From: Kingdonia uniflora
Lineage: Eukaryota; Streptophyta; Magnoliopsida; Ranunculales; Circaeasteraceae
Assembly: GCA_014058105.1 (NCBI GenBank)
Contig: JACGCM010000685.1
Coordinates: 248,001-312,000 of the forward strand
Reading direction: 5' to 3'
DNA length: 64,000 bases
Positions within the stretch are counted from its first letter, which is position 1, and each line of letters begins with the position of its first letter. A program made the position numbers and the translations under genes. The notes below the pieces were generated by a model. The model was given only the letters and a program-made list of their open reading frames with translations. It had not been told where the DNA came from and made no database searches. This document shows positions 1 through 9,966 of the stretch, one piece after another.

Positions 1-695
1 CGAAGATGAATCTCAAATCGAAAGAGCACACGGCCATCACATTCTGCGTAACGACGCATTTCCTATTGATAAATGAAAGTTGTTGATCCGTTGGGACTAT
101 GGCTTTAATGTGTGTACCGTTGATTGCACCAATACAATTCTTCAAAAGAAAAATATAAGAATGTCTTTTTGTTATTAAATAATAAAATCAAACCAACACC
201 TAAGAAAATCAAACCATGGATAGTTCAAAAGAAAAATATAAGCACATTCTATTGATAAACGACCGTTTAATATTACCTTAAACCATGGATAATACTTTGG
301 ATTGTGTAAGATCTCAGGAGGAGTTTCTGGCATTGTTAGGGGTTTTATGAACTTGGTGATAACGTAATAATTGCCTTCAGAACATCATTAAAACACCTAA
401 TAGTTTGTCCTGAATGTTGATAGCGTTCTTGCAACTTTATATTCGATTCATTATGTGCCACAATAGAAAGAAATATGGTAACTTGTTCCTCCACACGTAT
501 CTATCTTTTATCACGTAAGAGGTTGTTTTCTCCCAGTGTGTCACACAACTTCAAAAACACATCCTTCTCCATACGAAATAACTCGTAACATTTTGTACGA
601 TGACCACGCAAAATTTCAAGCAAATATAAGTGCAAAATCTCTAACTGGCACTTTACATATGTTTGTATCATAGCACTCTGCCACAATTCCTGCAA
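1..695 (-). pseudogene. PIF/Harbinger (HARBI1-like) transposase remnant, cut by the window edge
   Basis: On the minus strand the conceptual translation follows the plant HARBI1-like nuclease order. Near 600-500 there is an N-terminal segment with 'CYELFRMEKDVFLKLCDTL'. It is followed by an 'EEQV..F' segment and 'PPEI.HNPKYYPWFK' near 300. After a gap it resumes near 140 with 'NCIGAINGTHIKA' and 'TQNVMAVCSFDLRF' at the edge. These transposases are cut-and-paste DDE nucleases. The motif usually written GAIDGTH reads GAINGTH here, so the first catalytic Asp appears to be Asn. In-frame stops occur after about 500 and in the middle segment. The gap at roughly 141-283 looks like an intron (GT...AG on the minus strand) and contains an internal partial duplication around 'CAAACCATGGATA'. 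I infer a dead element whose C-terminus lies outside the window. Confidence 0.8.
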
Positions 696-1233
696 CTATT
701 AAATTCAAAACATCTTGCCCGAGTTCCTCGTTAGTGTCCTCTATTACTACTGCTACAGAAACATATAGTCAGTACACCATATTTCAACATTGAAAACAAT
801 CTATATTACATTACGCAATGGTGTTTTTGCTCAGGGACAAGTTTGCCCACGAGAGAGAAGGTTTATCTAAGAGACAAAGAGGGGTTGAGATAGAGTTTAA
901 AGCCCTTGGGATTGTGCTCCAATCTAGATGAATGGAAGAGATTCAATCATGCTAAGGGTAGTTTTGAAAATTTTCTTAGAACATGAGAGCATTTTAGTCA
1001 TCAAAAAGTCCATACTAAAGCTATTTTCTCCTTATCGCAATTCTCTCTTCTCATCATCCGCTTCTCTTTCAAAAACCGCTTACCCTCAAACGCCTATCTC
1101 CCTCCCTCAAAGATCAGAGACTCACCCTCATTTTCTCTCACCACGTCTCCCTCTTTCATCACTTTTAAAGATTAGCGCATATTTCTCCCTCTCATTAGTG
1201 GGTTCAATTTGAATTTCTTTGATTTTGCGATTC
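696..1233. other. Non-coding stretch, no feature recognised
   Basis: I see no supported gene here. A pyrimidine-rich stretch at 1030-1190 gives a low-complexity Ser/Pro/Leu-rich open frame that I do not believe is coding. It may be relict 5' sequence of the PPR pseudogene that follows. Confidence 0.4.
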
Positions 1234-1965
1234 GGAGAGTGATATCAAAGAGCTTATCTATGAAGAGAAAGACCTCACTAAGGTTGTCGAGAATTTCAAG
1301 AAGCTCTTCGAATCCAAATTCTTTCGTTTTAGGCACGCAGAAACAATACTTACAAGCTCACAGTACGTAGTCTCGCCTTGGCAAAACAGTTCTCGGCTAT
1401 CGAAGAAATACTCGAGGAACAAAATAAATATAATACTATACTCAAAGAAGGTTTCGCTATCCGAATCATTTCCCTTTATGGGAAAGCAGGTATGGTTGAT
1501 CATGCTTTTAAGACGCTTGAACAATTACCTGGGTTAAAATGTGATCGCACGATAAAGTCTGTAAATGCATTACTTAGTGCTTATGTAGATTCTAAGAAGT
1601 ATGACGGAAGTCGAGCCTCGATTTTGTGAACTAATGAAGGAGTTTGAGCTTACCCCGGATAAGTATTCGTATACTATTGTCATTGGGGCAATTTGTCAAA
1701 GGGGTAATTTTAATGAGGCGATTCGGATGTTAGATGAAATGGAGAAGAATGAGGTGATAAGTATTCATACACATCTATATTACTTACTGTATTATTTTGA
1801 ATGGGTTGTATAATAAGTGTGGGTTGTTTTCGGAGGGTGAGGAGATTTGGTCAAGGATGGAAAAGGGTGGTGTTGCTCCTGATATACAATGTTATACGAC
1901 AGATATAGTACATCAAAGCATTTGGGTACGAGTAGTGATTTAGTTTTCATCGAGGGAGATGGATA
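1234..1965 (+). pseudogene. Pentatricopeptide repeat (PPR) protein pseudogene
   Basis: Three reading frames must be combined to follow one PPR-like protein. 'DIKELIYEEKDLTKVVENFK' lies near 1242-1300. Then comes 1378-1629 with 'IEEILEEQNKY', 'RIISLYGKAGMVDHAFKTLEQ' and 'SVNALLSAYVDSKKYD'. After a frameshift, 1601-1813 gives 'DKYSYTIVIGAICQRGNFNEAIRMLDEME'. Downstream, in another frame near 1795-1890, comes 'NKCGLFSEGEEIWSRMEKGGVAPDIQCYTT'. This order matches short P-class PPR proteins of the type found in plant organelle RNA processing (the At1g55890/At3g13160 group). At least three frameshifts and a collapse after about 1900 show it is not functional. The copy has no introns, but that is normal for PPR genes, so retroposition cannot be claimed. 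Confidence 0.8.
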
Positions 1966-3200
1966 GGTTTAAGTGTTATTTGATTCGGCCATGAACATTG
2001 ATCTTACGGGTAGCGCCGAAGGCGCGTCGACATTGTTACCGTGGCGAGCCACGGGTAGTACTAGTCTCCTTTATTTCAAAACATGAAGCCGAACAACTTG
2101 AAAATGAATAACTATCAAGTAATCAAAATAAACTTAAAGATTCAATGAAACCTTGAAATATACATGCTTAAGACCAATGGAATGGTAGCAGCAATACCAA
2201 CGTCATGAATGCGTAATATAGAAGCAGTAATTAAGAACATATATCAACAGTATTCATAAACATTTTCTCTACTTCAAAACAACATATACTAATATGAAAA
2301 TCCTTACCACAACCTACAACTCTTATAGAAAGGTTGAGTAATTATTGTTAATGTTTGTGTAATAATTGTGCTCGTCCACCAAAACTCTTAATCTCAAAGC
2401 CAAAACATCGGTCTTTCTTCATATTTCAACATTACATATGGATAAAGAACAATCATAGCTCTCCTAAAGTAAACAAAAAATAAATTCAATTCAAAGCATA
2501 TAAGTCTGGAACAAAAGAGAACTATCAAAGACCACAACATTCTATTTATCCCCACTTCACAATATCCAATCCCAACATGGTCCATGTCTTATTATATGGA
2601 GTTATTTCATTAAGCACCATGCAATAACATTTGAAAAACTACCCAATATTTAATATCATGCATACCATATAAAAGATCACTAAACCCCAATTTAGTTAAT
2701 ACAACTAGACATCTAACTATGCAAAGCTATCATCACAAACCCTAAATGGATGGAATTAATTGGGGGAAGTCCAAAATAGTTGAAATTGAATTACCGAGCT
2801 TGCTCGCATTCTTAAAAATGGCAAAATCGAAACTCATCAAGCTCGTAAGCATGTATAACTGTGTTAAATTCGAAAGAGAGAGAGAGAGAGAGAGTAGATC
2901 AGACGATGAATCGAATCCTAATAGCAGAGAAATCGAGCTTCTGCAAAAGATCGAAGAACCCTAATTTTGGGTGTAAGTTTTGGGGTTTTTTTCCTCTCTT
3001 GTTCGGTGAAAACTTGTAAGTTTGAAAATTTTGGAAATAGTTGAAACCCGACAAAACGACAAGCACCAGAATCTCTTTTTGAGTTTGAATAAATAGGAAA
3101 TAGTTGTTTTTCCAAAAAACTAATTAACCAATTCTCATTCTTCCAAACAATTATGATAATCGTTGTCAAACAACTCATCTAATCCACCTAATCATTTCTG
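1966..3200. other. AT-rich non-coding stretch with a GA microsatellite
   Basis: No convincing gene is present. A (GA)n run lies at about 2873-2895 and accounts for the Arg/Glu repeat in an overlapping open frame. The rest is AT-rich with no repeat structure I can name. Confidence 0.5.
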
Positions 3201-3445
3201 ATAAATCATTTCCAAGTTTGAATATATAGAGTGTACGACCAATATACTTGTATCCAAGATGAAAGGCAAATTGGAGTGATTTTTTTGTTCCTCCAACAAT
3301 GTTTTGATTTCTCTAATCTGGAATATAGTTCTAGATCTATGAAAGTCCAGACAGGAGCAATGCGTGGGGAGGGAGGGGTTTTACCACTGGTTAATGGTAA
3401 GCCAAACACACCGCTATCTTCTTTTTTAGTTTTTGAGTAAGAGCT

Positions 3446-3733
3446 TCAGTGTGTGGCAGTAAGCAAGGGCATGCATAAATAGCTGACTCGCAACTTATCT
3501 CTTTGGTGTATAGTATGTGTAAAATGTTTCTCTATGCTGCTCATGAGTGTTCTCAGAGAATAAGATGAAGCTCTTCCTAGCATTTTTTGGAGGTCAGAGT
3601 GACCAGTGAAGTCATTCAAGACACTCCATAACGTGTAGTTGCTAAGATACCACTGGCTTTGAAGCATAAAGAGGTAGTAGTCCAATGTTTGAACTTCTAC
3701 ATTATGGGAAGATAAATTGTGTATGAGGAGGCT
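3446..3733 (-). other. Unrecognised open fragment, interrupted at 3734
   Basis: The minus strand is open from about 3733 down to a stop at 3446. It has protein-like composition, including 'QTLDYYLFMLQSQWYLSNYT' and 'DLQKMLGRASSYSLRTLMSS'. I do not recognise a family. Upstream the frame enters the GC-rich block at 3734-4195, so if this was a gene it was broken there. It could equally be chance coding potential. Confidence 0.2.
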
Positions 3734-4195
3734 TGTCACGGCCCAGCCCGGGACCGCCTCTACAGTGCCCGGAGTGCAGCGGAATAAGGGACCGTGCGGC
3801 GTACACGGACGCGCGGTCGGCGTGTACCAACCTTCTTCACGGGCGCGGCGCGCCAGTGGCATACAACCCACGGATGCTAGAGCGACATCTGGGTAATCTT
3901 GGATACTCGTGAGAGGTCATTGAATATGTATTTGGTAAAGGCAACAACGCTGAAGGTTCCCTCAATAATCCCTACAACGTAATCTCTCGCGACGCGCGCG
4001 AGGTACGGAAAGCACACATGTCCTGTGGCGGATCAGGGTAGCTCAATATGCCGGTTTCCATATAAGGGACTCATATCTCAAGGGGCGACGAGCCTGGACT
4101 ATTTATATTGTCCATCTGTAAGGGGCGGTGCATCTCGGATAGCCCGCGGGGCATAGCGGCACAGTGCTAGTAGTGGCGTGAATGTGTTGACGGAT
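3734..4195. repeat. GC-rich block starting TGTCACGGCCC, possible LTR fragment
   Basis: The base composition changes sharply at 3734 and returns to the local AT-rich level near 4195. The left boundary reads TGTCACGGCCCAGCC. Many plant LTRs open with TGTCAC followed by a C-rich stretch, so a solo or partial LTR is the best guess. I could not find a matching CA-ended right boundary or a 5-bp duplication (the five bases before the block are AGGCT), and I see no coding content. An old insertion of another class is possible. Confidence 0.3.
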
Positions 4196-4312
4196 AAAGG
4201 GAATAAATTCTAACTACATCTTCTTAAAAATGCTGAATGTGTTGTGTCTGCTATGGAGCTGTCCATAGTGTGCACTGGTTATTTAGTATTGAATACCTCC
4301 TTTAGTGTGTTT

Positions 4313-4435
4313 AAGTACTTTTTTTTTTTTTTGGAAATTAAGCATTTCATAACAAGAAAAAGGGAACCAGTACACAGTGGGGACAACCCTCGAGAGCACA
4401 CGAGAGTTGCAAGGAGCCTTACACCAAAAGTACTT
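4313..4435 (-). mobile_element. Short 5'-truncated LINE/retroposed insertion with TSD
   Basis: The insertion runs from about 4321 to 4427. It begins on the plus strand with a 12-T run, which is the poly(A) tail of a minus-strand copy, followed by about 95 bp of unique sequence. It is flanked by the direct repeat AAGTACTT at 4313-4320 and 4428-4435. A poly(A) tail plus a target-site duplication is the hallmark of target-primed reverse transcription. I cannot assign the family from this length. Confidence 0.7.
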
Positions 4436-4454
4436 TACTGTCTCAGTTAAGTAC

Positions 4455-4792
4455 ACCGTGGAGTAGACTTCTTAAGTTTCTTTCTTCAATCAATATGCCT
4501 TCTGGGTTCAGGTATAATATCAATTATGGTTGAACTTACATCATTGCTTTTGCATCATTAGGTCCAATATATAATATTGCCATAAACATTAAAATCTTAT
4601 GTTTTATTTTGTACTAAATTCATAAATAAGCTTTTTTTCATATAATAAAAATAATATTCCAATCTGGTTTTATTTCTGCAGGATATCCTATGGCGAGAGT
4701 GGAGTTGGAGCTGTTTCACAACAACTCTATTCTTCTCTTACAAGTCTACAGATGGGTCTCACAGAGGACAAAATGGGTTGGACAATGGAGTT
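4455..4792 (+). pseudogene. Possible 3' exons of an unrecognised gene
   Basis: A stretch ending 'ATGCCTTCTGGGTTCAG' at about 4510 is followed by GTATAA. A strong acceptor (TTTATTTCTGCAG) at 4681 opens a second stretch. Joined in phase they read '...MPSGFR' then 'ISYGESGVGAVSQQLYSSL' and '...EDKMGWTMELK' to a TAG at about 4792. The composition and paired splice sites look like a real C-terminal exon pair. I do not recognise the family and cannot see earlier exons with confidence. A further candidate exon lies at about 3330-3400, with a GTAAGC donor after 'GGVLPLVN'. It may be the relict 3' end of a gene disrupted by the insertions at 3734 and 4321. Confidence 0.3.
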
Positions 4793-5317
4793 AAAGTAGA
4801 TGGAAATGAAGCACCTAGATCTATTTCTGTATCAATTTTATTTTTCTGTTGCATTTTGACTTGCATGGAGATAAGCTGAAACCATCCCTTCCAATGGATA
4901 CTAGAGATTGTTTAGTTTCGTGTTTCTTCTTATAAGTATGTTGATACAACTTGATAGTGAATAATTTATGGAAGATCCATTTTCCCCTCATGTTTTACAT
5001 TACAAGCAATAGTGACTGGCTGTTATCTGCATTTGTTCATCCCTTGCATTGAAGAAAGTATCGACGCAATCTGTTAACCAGAGTAGCGCAGGCACACCTA
5101 AACAAGATTTCCCGACTCCACACAAAACCGTAGAGTCTGCGACTCTTTGACATCTTGGACAACGTGTTTTCAAAGATAAAACTCGAATGTGCCTGAGGGA
5201 AACATTTTATTGTTTTGATTGACATTCAAAAAGATTTACAGTTATTTAGCCTCCACTTTGTGTTCTATAATCACATTACTTACCGTAATGAACCTTGTTG
5301 AATACTAGCTAGCTATT

Positions 5318-5491
5318 TATTTATTTATATGCTGGGGTGTGGGCAGACTTTGATTAGAATGAATAAGTTGGATATTGGTGTTATGTCTTGAACTTCGGCA
5401 GCCTAGAAACACATGTCGAGAAACTCGAAGATAACAGGGAAAAAAGCAAAATTTTACCATTCAAGGGATACATGTACTTGGCATTATAGTT
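5318..5491 (+). repeat. Dispersed repeat copy 1
   Basis: This segment resembles 20621-20813. Both have GGCAGACTTTGATT followed by 'ATGTCTTGAA', then 'AAACTC' and 'TTTACCATTCA', ending near 'TTGGCATT'. The similarity is clear but interrupted by small indels. The 4.3-kb LINE at 5492 inserted at the end of this copy. The repeat does not encode anything I recognise. Confidence 0.65.
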
Positions 5492-5523
5492 TTTTTTTTA
5501 AGCAACGATAGATAAAACAAAAA

Positions 5524-6261
5524 CTAAACCCCAGAAGCCAATATAAAAATAGCCGAGTTAACGAGGTCCGAGGCCTCGCTGGGCTCAAAAAGAGACAAAA
5601 CTAGGGAACAGGCTCCCAAGGCTGATAAAGCATGTGCCTCAAAATTGAAACATCTATTTATAAACTGAAAACGAAACTCCTGAAAACGGCCAGCGAGAAA
5701 CAACATCTCTGGAGCCAGGGTGAGGGCTCCCCAAGAAAGGTCAGTGGATCCCGTCTCAAAGGCACTGACGAGACGTCGGCAATCTGTAAGAATCATCACT
5801 CTCTCCATGCCCCTCCCCAGAACGACCTCCATGCCTCTGATCACTGCAACCGCCTCTGCCTCTTCAGAGTCTCCTGCCCTGGCGGAGTCGTAACCTGCAC
5901 CCAAAATACAGAGATTATGAGATTTGAGAACAAAATCCGAGCCCCCTAGCGAGTCTTTATTTTTCCAGACCCCGTCGACCAGAATGAAAAACCACCTTTC
6001 TCCGATCCTGGGAGGAGGGTAGGCAGTCCCGAGCCTGACCGTAGAGGAATAGGGGTGACTTGGTGGGGTGTAGTAATTTTTTGCCCTGTTCACAGAAACA
6101 ATTGGATTAGATTTCACCTTATTAAAGATCAAATCGTTTCTGCTCATCCAGATAACATACAAAACGGAGCTGATATTTCCCCATTTTGAGGGGTTCGGGC
6201 CGCCGTTCCCTGTCTGCCAATCATGTGAATGATGCCAGTCAGGGAATCGGAGTAGGGCCAT
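5524..6261 (-). pseudogene. LINE ORF2 C-terminal RNase H domain
   Basis: The open frame encodes the plant-LINE RNase H-like domain (RVT_3 type) that degrades the RNA strand of the hybrid. Candidate acidic residues are seen in order: 'ILVDGVWKN' (Asp), 'SEEAEAVAVIRGM' (Glu) and 'ILTDCRRLVSAF' (Asp). The family signature 'NRCFNFEAHALS' (N..A..H..A type) lies near the C-terminus. It ends at a natural stop just before the 3' UTR and poly(A). It is separated from the reverse transcriptase core by frameshifts. Confidence 0.85.
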
Positions 6262-6270
6262 AAATCAAAG

Positions 6271-6474
6271 TTAAGAGAGGGGTCTAATGCATACCAGAAT
6301 TTCGTGCACTTCCTTACAAAAAAAGAGGGCATGTGTTGTGGTCTCATCTTCTTCACCGCATCTAGGGCACAAGGTGACAGAGTCGGCGTCCCGGTGCCAA
6401 AGATTATGATTGGTGGGGATACCGTTTTGGATGGCTTTCCAGAGAAAGAGTTGAATTCGAAAAGGGACCTCCAT
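6271..6474 (-). pseudogene. LINE ORF2 zf-RVT (zinc-binding reverse transcriptase) segment
   Basis: The fragment contains the characteristic 'PFRIQLFLWKAIQNGIPT', then 'CPRCGEEDETTTHALFFC', that is C-x2-C followed by H-x4-C. This zf-RVT motif sits between reverse transcriptase and RNase H in plant LINEs. An overlapping frame at 6144-6356 continues into the linker. The piece is out of frame with both neighbours, which marks ORF2 as degenerate. Confidence 0.8.
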
Positions 6475-7099
6475 CTTCTAGACGGCTGACCAATTAAATG
6501 GGTTGTCAGAAACTTGCCCGTTATCCGGCTTGTGCTTCAAATCCTTCTGGTTTGAGGAGAGGTAGGTCGATTGCACCGAAGGATACCGTTCTGAGCGTTT
6601 CTCCACTTGAGGGTGTCTTTGGCAAGAAATTTGCTGAGCGGGATACTCAGAATATGTTTTGCTACTTCGGGATGAAAAAGAGATCGAATAAGTGAAGCCT
6701 TCCATATGTGCTGGTTAGGACAGATAAGAGTCGAAACTTTTGTGTTTGTGCGGTGGGCAGGAGCTGGCCCCTGGGGATGCCCGGTATCCAGGACTCAAGC
6801 CAGTAGTCGACGCTCTCACCATCCCTGATATGCCAGATGAGCTCTGACCATATGTTATTCCTAGCATTTAAGATCCCTTTCCAGATCCAAGAATTGGTGG
6901 CTTTGGGCGTGGAGAGCATATGAGAAACTTTGGGTGAGTAGCGCTTAATCAGATTGCGAGCCCAAATTTTATCGGCCTCTTTGATGACCCTCCAGAAGAG
7001 CTTGGCAAATAGGGCTTGATTATGGGCGAGGGAAGTCCTGATGCCCAGTCCTTCTTTATCTTTGGGGCGACATATGTTCTTCCAGCTAATGAAGTGGGT

Positions 7100-7897
7100 C
7101 TAGTTTGCCCCAGCACTGTTGGTACCCCACATGAATCTAGAATTGATGGAGTCCAGCTTCTTACACGTCTTGAAAAGAAAAGGGAATACAGACATATGGA
7201 ACGAGGGAATTGCTGAGTTAACAACTTTAATAAGGGTAATTCTACCCGCTTGAGAGAGGCTTTTAGCTTTCCACCCCTCGATACGCTTCGAGACTCTGTC
7301 TATAATGTCTTGGAAGTTAAGAGTCTTTTTACAGTCGAAAGTGAGAGGGGCTCCAAGGTATTTTTCACCCCTCGTGTCCCTCTTGATGAGGAGAATGCGT
7401 TGAATCAGCCTGTGGTGCCGATGATGTCCATTTTTACTGAACAGGATGCAGGATTTTTCCAGATTAATCTCCTGACCCGACACTTTTTTAAAGGTATCCA
7501 GGGCGTCTTTTAGAGTGCCCACCTCCTCCATGGTAGCTTTGTAGAAAATGAAACAGTCATCGGCAAAGAGGAGGTGGGAGACCGGAGTGTTATCCCTAGT
7601 AGTTTTGATACCATGAAGAGCCCCTTCACTCTCTGCTTTGAGGATGATACTCGACAGAACTTCCGTACAAATGAGAAAAAAGAAAGGGAAGAGGGGGTCT
7701 TCTTGTCTGAGTCCTCGCTCCTGTTTAAGGAAGCCATAAGGAGATCCATTAATATTGAAGGAGAGTGCAGTGGTGGAAATGCATTGATGTATCCAAGCAC
7801 ACCATTTCTCACAAAACTCCATAACTTTCATGGTGTCCCCCAGGAAGCTCCACTCTACTCTATCAAAAGCTTTGCTAAGGTCAAGTTTCACTGCCAT
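7100..7897 (-). pseudogene. LINE ORF2 reverse transcriptase core
   Basis: This is the reverse transcriptase palm region. Motif A is 'KLDLSKAFDRVEW'. Motif B is 'LRQEDPLFPFFF', where the usual Gly of LRQGDP is Glu. The catalytic motif C is 'LLFADDCFIF', with the Asp pair intact. Downstream 'EKYLGAPLTF' and 'SQAGRITLIKVV' are the usual plant-LINE thumb-region signatures. Upstream, 7900-8184 carries more reverse transcriptase sequence in shifted frames, joining this fragment to the endonuclease portion. Confidence 0.9.
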
Positions 7898-8184
7898 GCT
7901 ACCAGAAGCTCCTTTTTTTCCAGAGATTTGAGGATCTCTTGGGCCAAAATAATATTATCAAAGATTTGGCGGCCAGGGACAAAGGCATTCTGAGTGGGAG
8001 AAATGAGCTTATGGAGGAAAGGCTTCAGTCTACCAGCAATAATTTTGGTAACGATCTTGAATTTGACATTACAGAGGCTGATTGGGCGGAAGTGAGTCGG
8101 GTTGGTCGGGTTCTTGATCTTAGGGATCAGTGTGATGTTGGTGTGGTTAAATTCACCAAGCAGGTGGCTAGTTTGGATAAAAAT

Positions 8185-9648
8185 TTAAATGGCTTGACAA
8201 AGGTCTTCTTTGACGGTGTCCCAAGATTTTTGGCAGAAGAGGGGCGTAAAACCGTCCGGCCCCGGGAATTTTATGGGGTTCATGGAAAAAAGGGCTTCTT
8301 TAATTTCTTCCATGGTAGGGATCTTTATCAGGTTATTGTTGTCGTATGGTGTAACAATCCTCTCCATAACCTGAAGGTCCTCAATCTTAGTGGAAGGGGA
8401 GGAGGATTGGAATAGGTTTTTATAGAAGTTAATAAAAACATCTCCAATGTCTTTTCTATCGTGCGCCCAGGATCCGTCTTCTTTATGAATGTTTTGAATA
8501 TTGCTCTGTCTACGCCTGCAAATGGTTGCCATGTGAAAGAACCTAGTGTTACGATCTCCTTCTTTAAGCCAGAGTTCTCTAGATTTATCTTTCCACAAAG
8601 TCTCTTCTTGGGTGAGAATGTAGTCCAGCTTAACTTGAAGGGCACTTTCTGCCAAGGCATTCTGATCCGTAGTAGGCTCAATTTGAAGCTTGCCAATATT
8701 ATCTTGAATTTTTTTGGCCAGCCTAGTATTGGCATTGAGGATCTCTTTGTTCCAGCTTTGCAACTTGCGCTTGGTGTGTCTCAATTTTTTATACAGCTGG
8801 AGTGGGTGGGATCCAGTTTGATCAACCTCCCAAGCTTTCTTGATGACCGGATGGTAGTCGGCATGGTCGGGCCAGAAGGAGAGAAAATGAAATTGCTTAG
8901 GAAGTTGGTGGTGGTGGGTGAGAGGGGCAGTGTTAAGCAGGATAGGGCCATGATCCGATCCAATAATGGAGAAGTTTCTGATAGTAGCCTTAGGAAAGCT
9001 AGTTCTCCAGGGCCCCGAGGCAAGCCCTCGATCCAGTCTGAGCTTGGTCAACTCCCTCCCTAATCTTTTGTTGGACCAGGTGAAAGGAACACCAGAGGAG
9101 CCCAAGTCAATCATAGCCGCATTGAACATGAAGTCCTCCAGAGGGTTAGGGAGGGAATAATTGAAGGGGATTTTCCCAAATTTTTCATCCTTACAGACAA
9201 TGCAGTTCAGATCGCCGATAATGAGCCAGGGGATCTGGATACGGGTGGCCATCTGGGAAATAGCCTTCCAGTAGGGAATGTGGTTACGAGCTTCAGGCGG
9301 GCCATACGTGAAGGAGCACATCCATTGGACTGGCGGGGACTTCGGGGAAGGATTGTGCCCTGAAGAAGAAATAAGAACGTCAATGCCTCTTGGGGAGGAG
9401 GCAAGAATGTGCATCTTGATGTCTTTATTCCAACCCAACCAGAGACCTCCTCCGTTATTGGTAGTCACCGTCTCCATATGAGAATGATCGAACCCCAGTT
9501 TAGCGAACTTCTTAAAGGAATCGGGGTCAAAAGTTTTGGCTTTAAAAAGGAACAGGACATCCAGGGTGTGTTTACTTTGGATATTAAGGACCTTTCTAAG
9601 GGTGGCGGGCTTGCTGCTCCCCCTACAGTTCCATGAGAGAATAATCAT
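8185..9648 (-). pseudogene. LINE ORF2 endonuclease and start of reverse transcriptase
   Basis: A long open frame (487 codons) starts at the natural ORF2 start 'MIILSWNCRGSSKP'. It holds an APE-like endonuclease (residues about 1-225) that nicks target DNA. The visible motifs are SWNCRG, 'WLIIGDLNCI' and the C-terminal 'GSDHGPI' with catalytic Asp-His. The usual 'LMETK' motif reads 'LFKAK', so the metal-binding Glu appears to be lost. After a connector with 'LWLKEGDRNTRFFH' comes the start of reverse transcriptase, 'FPGPDGFTPLF'. The frame ends at a stop after 'KEDLCQAI' and continues in another frame. Confidence 0.92.
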
Positions 9649-9840
9649 TTCTCACAGAGGGCCGGTGTCGGGCCCGCTCTGGTTGTTTTGGAGATTTAAG
9701 GATTCGAAAAGTGTTGGTGGGGGTGGAGGGGCGAGGGATGTATTTTGGGGGAAACTGAATGGTCTTAAAGGAATCCTTCCTCCTTGGCATTACAGTTAAG
9801 AAATAGATTTGTATGACAATAAGTGTTTCTTGTCTCTTGC

Positions 9841-9906
9841 AGTTTTAGCCTCCACTATGTAATCTATAATCACAAGTTTTATCCATTTTAATGAACCTTG
9901 TGGATA
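9841..9906 (+). repeat. Short local repeat, also at 5243-5307
   Basis: 'TTAGCCTCCACT' followed by 'TCTATAATCACA' and 'TAATGAACCTTGT' occurs here and at 5243-5307. The LINE at 5492-9782 lies between the two copies. Before that insertion they would have been only about 300 bp apart, so this is an older local duplication. Confidence 0.55.
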
Positions 9907-9966
9907 GGGCTCACCTACTATAAGCCAAGGTGAGAATTTTAAAACAAATGACTTATAAGTTATAAC

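Larger units (their letters stand above)
5492..9782 (-). mobile_element. L1-type LINE, 5'-truncated, with TSD
   Basis: A minus-strand non-LTR retrotransposon of about 4.3 kb. Its poly(A) tail is the T run at 5491-5499. The flanking target-site duplication is CTTGGCATTATAGTT (5477-5491) against CTTGGCATTACAGTT (9783-9797), 14 of 15 bases identical. Reading on the minus strand, only the last few dozen codons of ORF1 remain near 9782-9650 (Pro/Ser/Arg-rich). They are followed by ORF2 with endonuclease, reverse transcriptase, zf-RVT and RNase H domains. The near-identical TSD fits a fairly recent insertion, but ORF2 is broken by several frameshifts and stops, so it is inactive. Confidence 0.92.

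Noticed and set aside
928..1212. 94-codon plus-strand open frame
   Set aside because: It is a low-complexity translation of a pyrimidine-rich leader with no motif or homology I recognise.
2746..2964. 72-codon frame with Arg-Glu repeats
   Set aside because: The repeats come from a GA microsatellite; the remainder has no support.
7574..8415. Plus-strand frames of 139 and 158 codons
   Set aside because: They are shadows of the minus-strand LINE ORF2.
8461..9063. 200-codon plus-strand frame
   Set aside because: It lies opposite the LINE endonuclease/reverse transcriptase and has no independent motifs.
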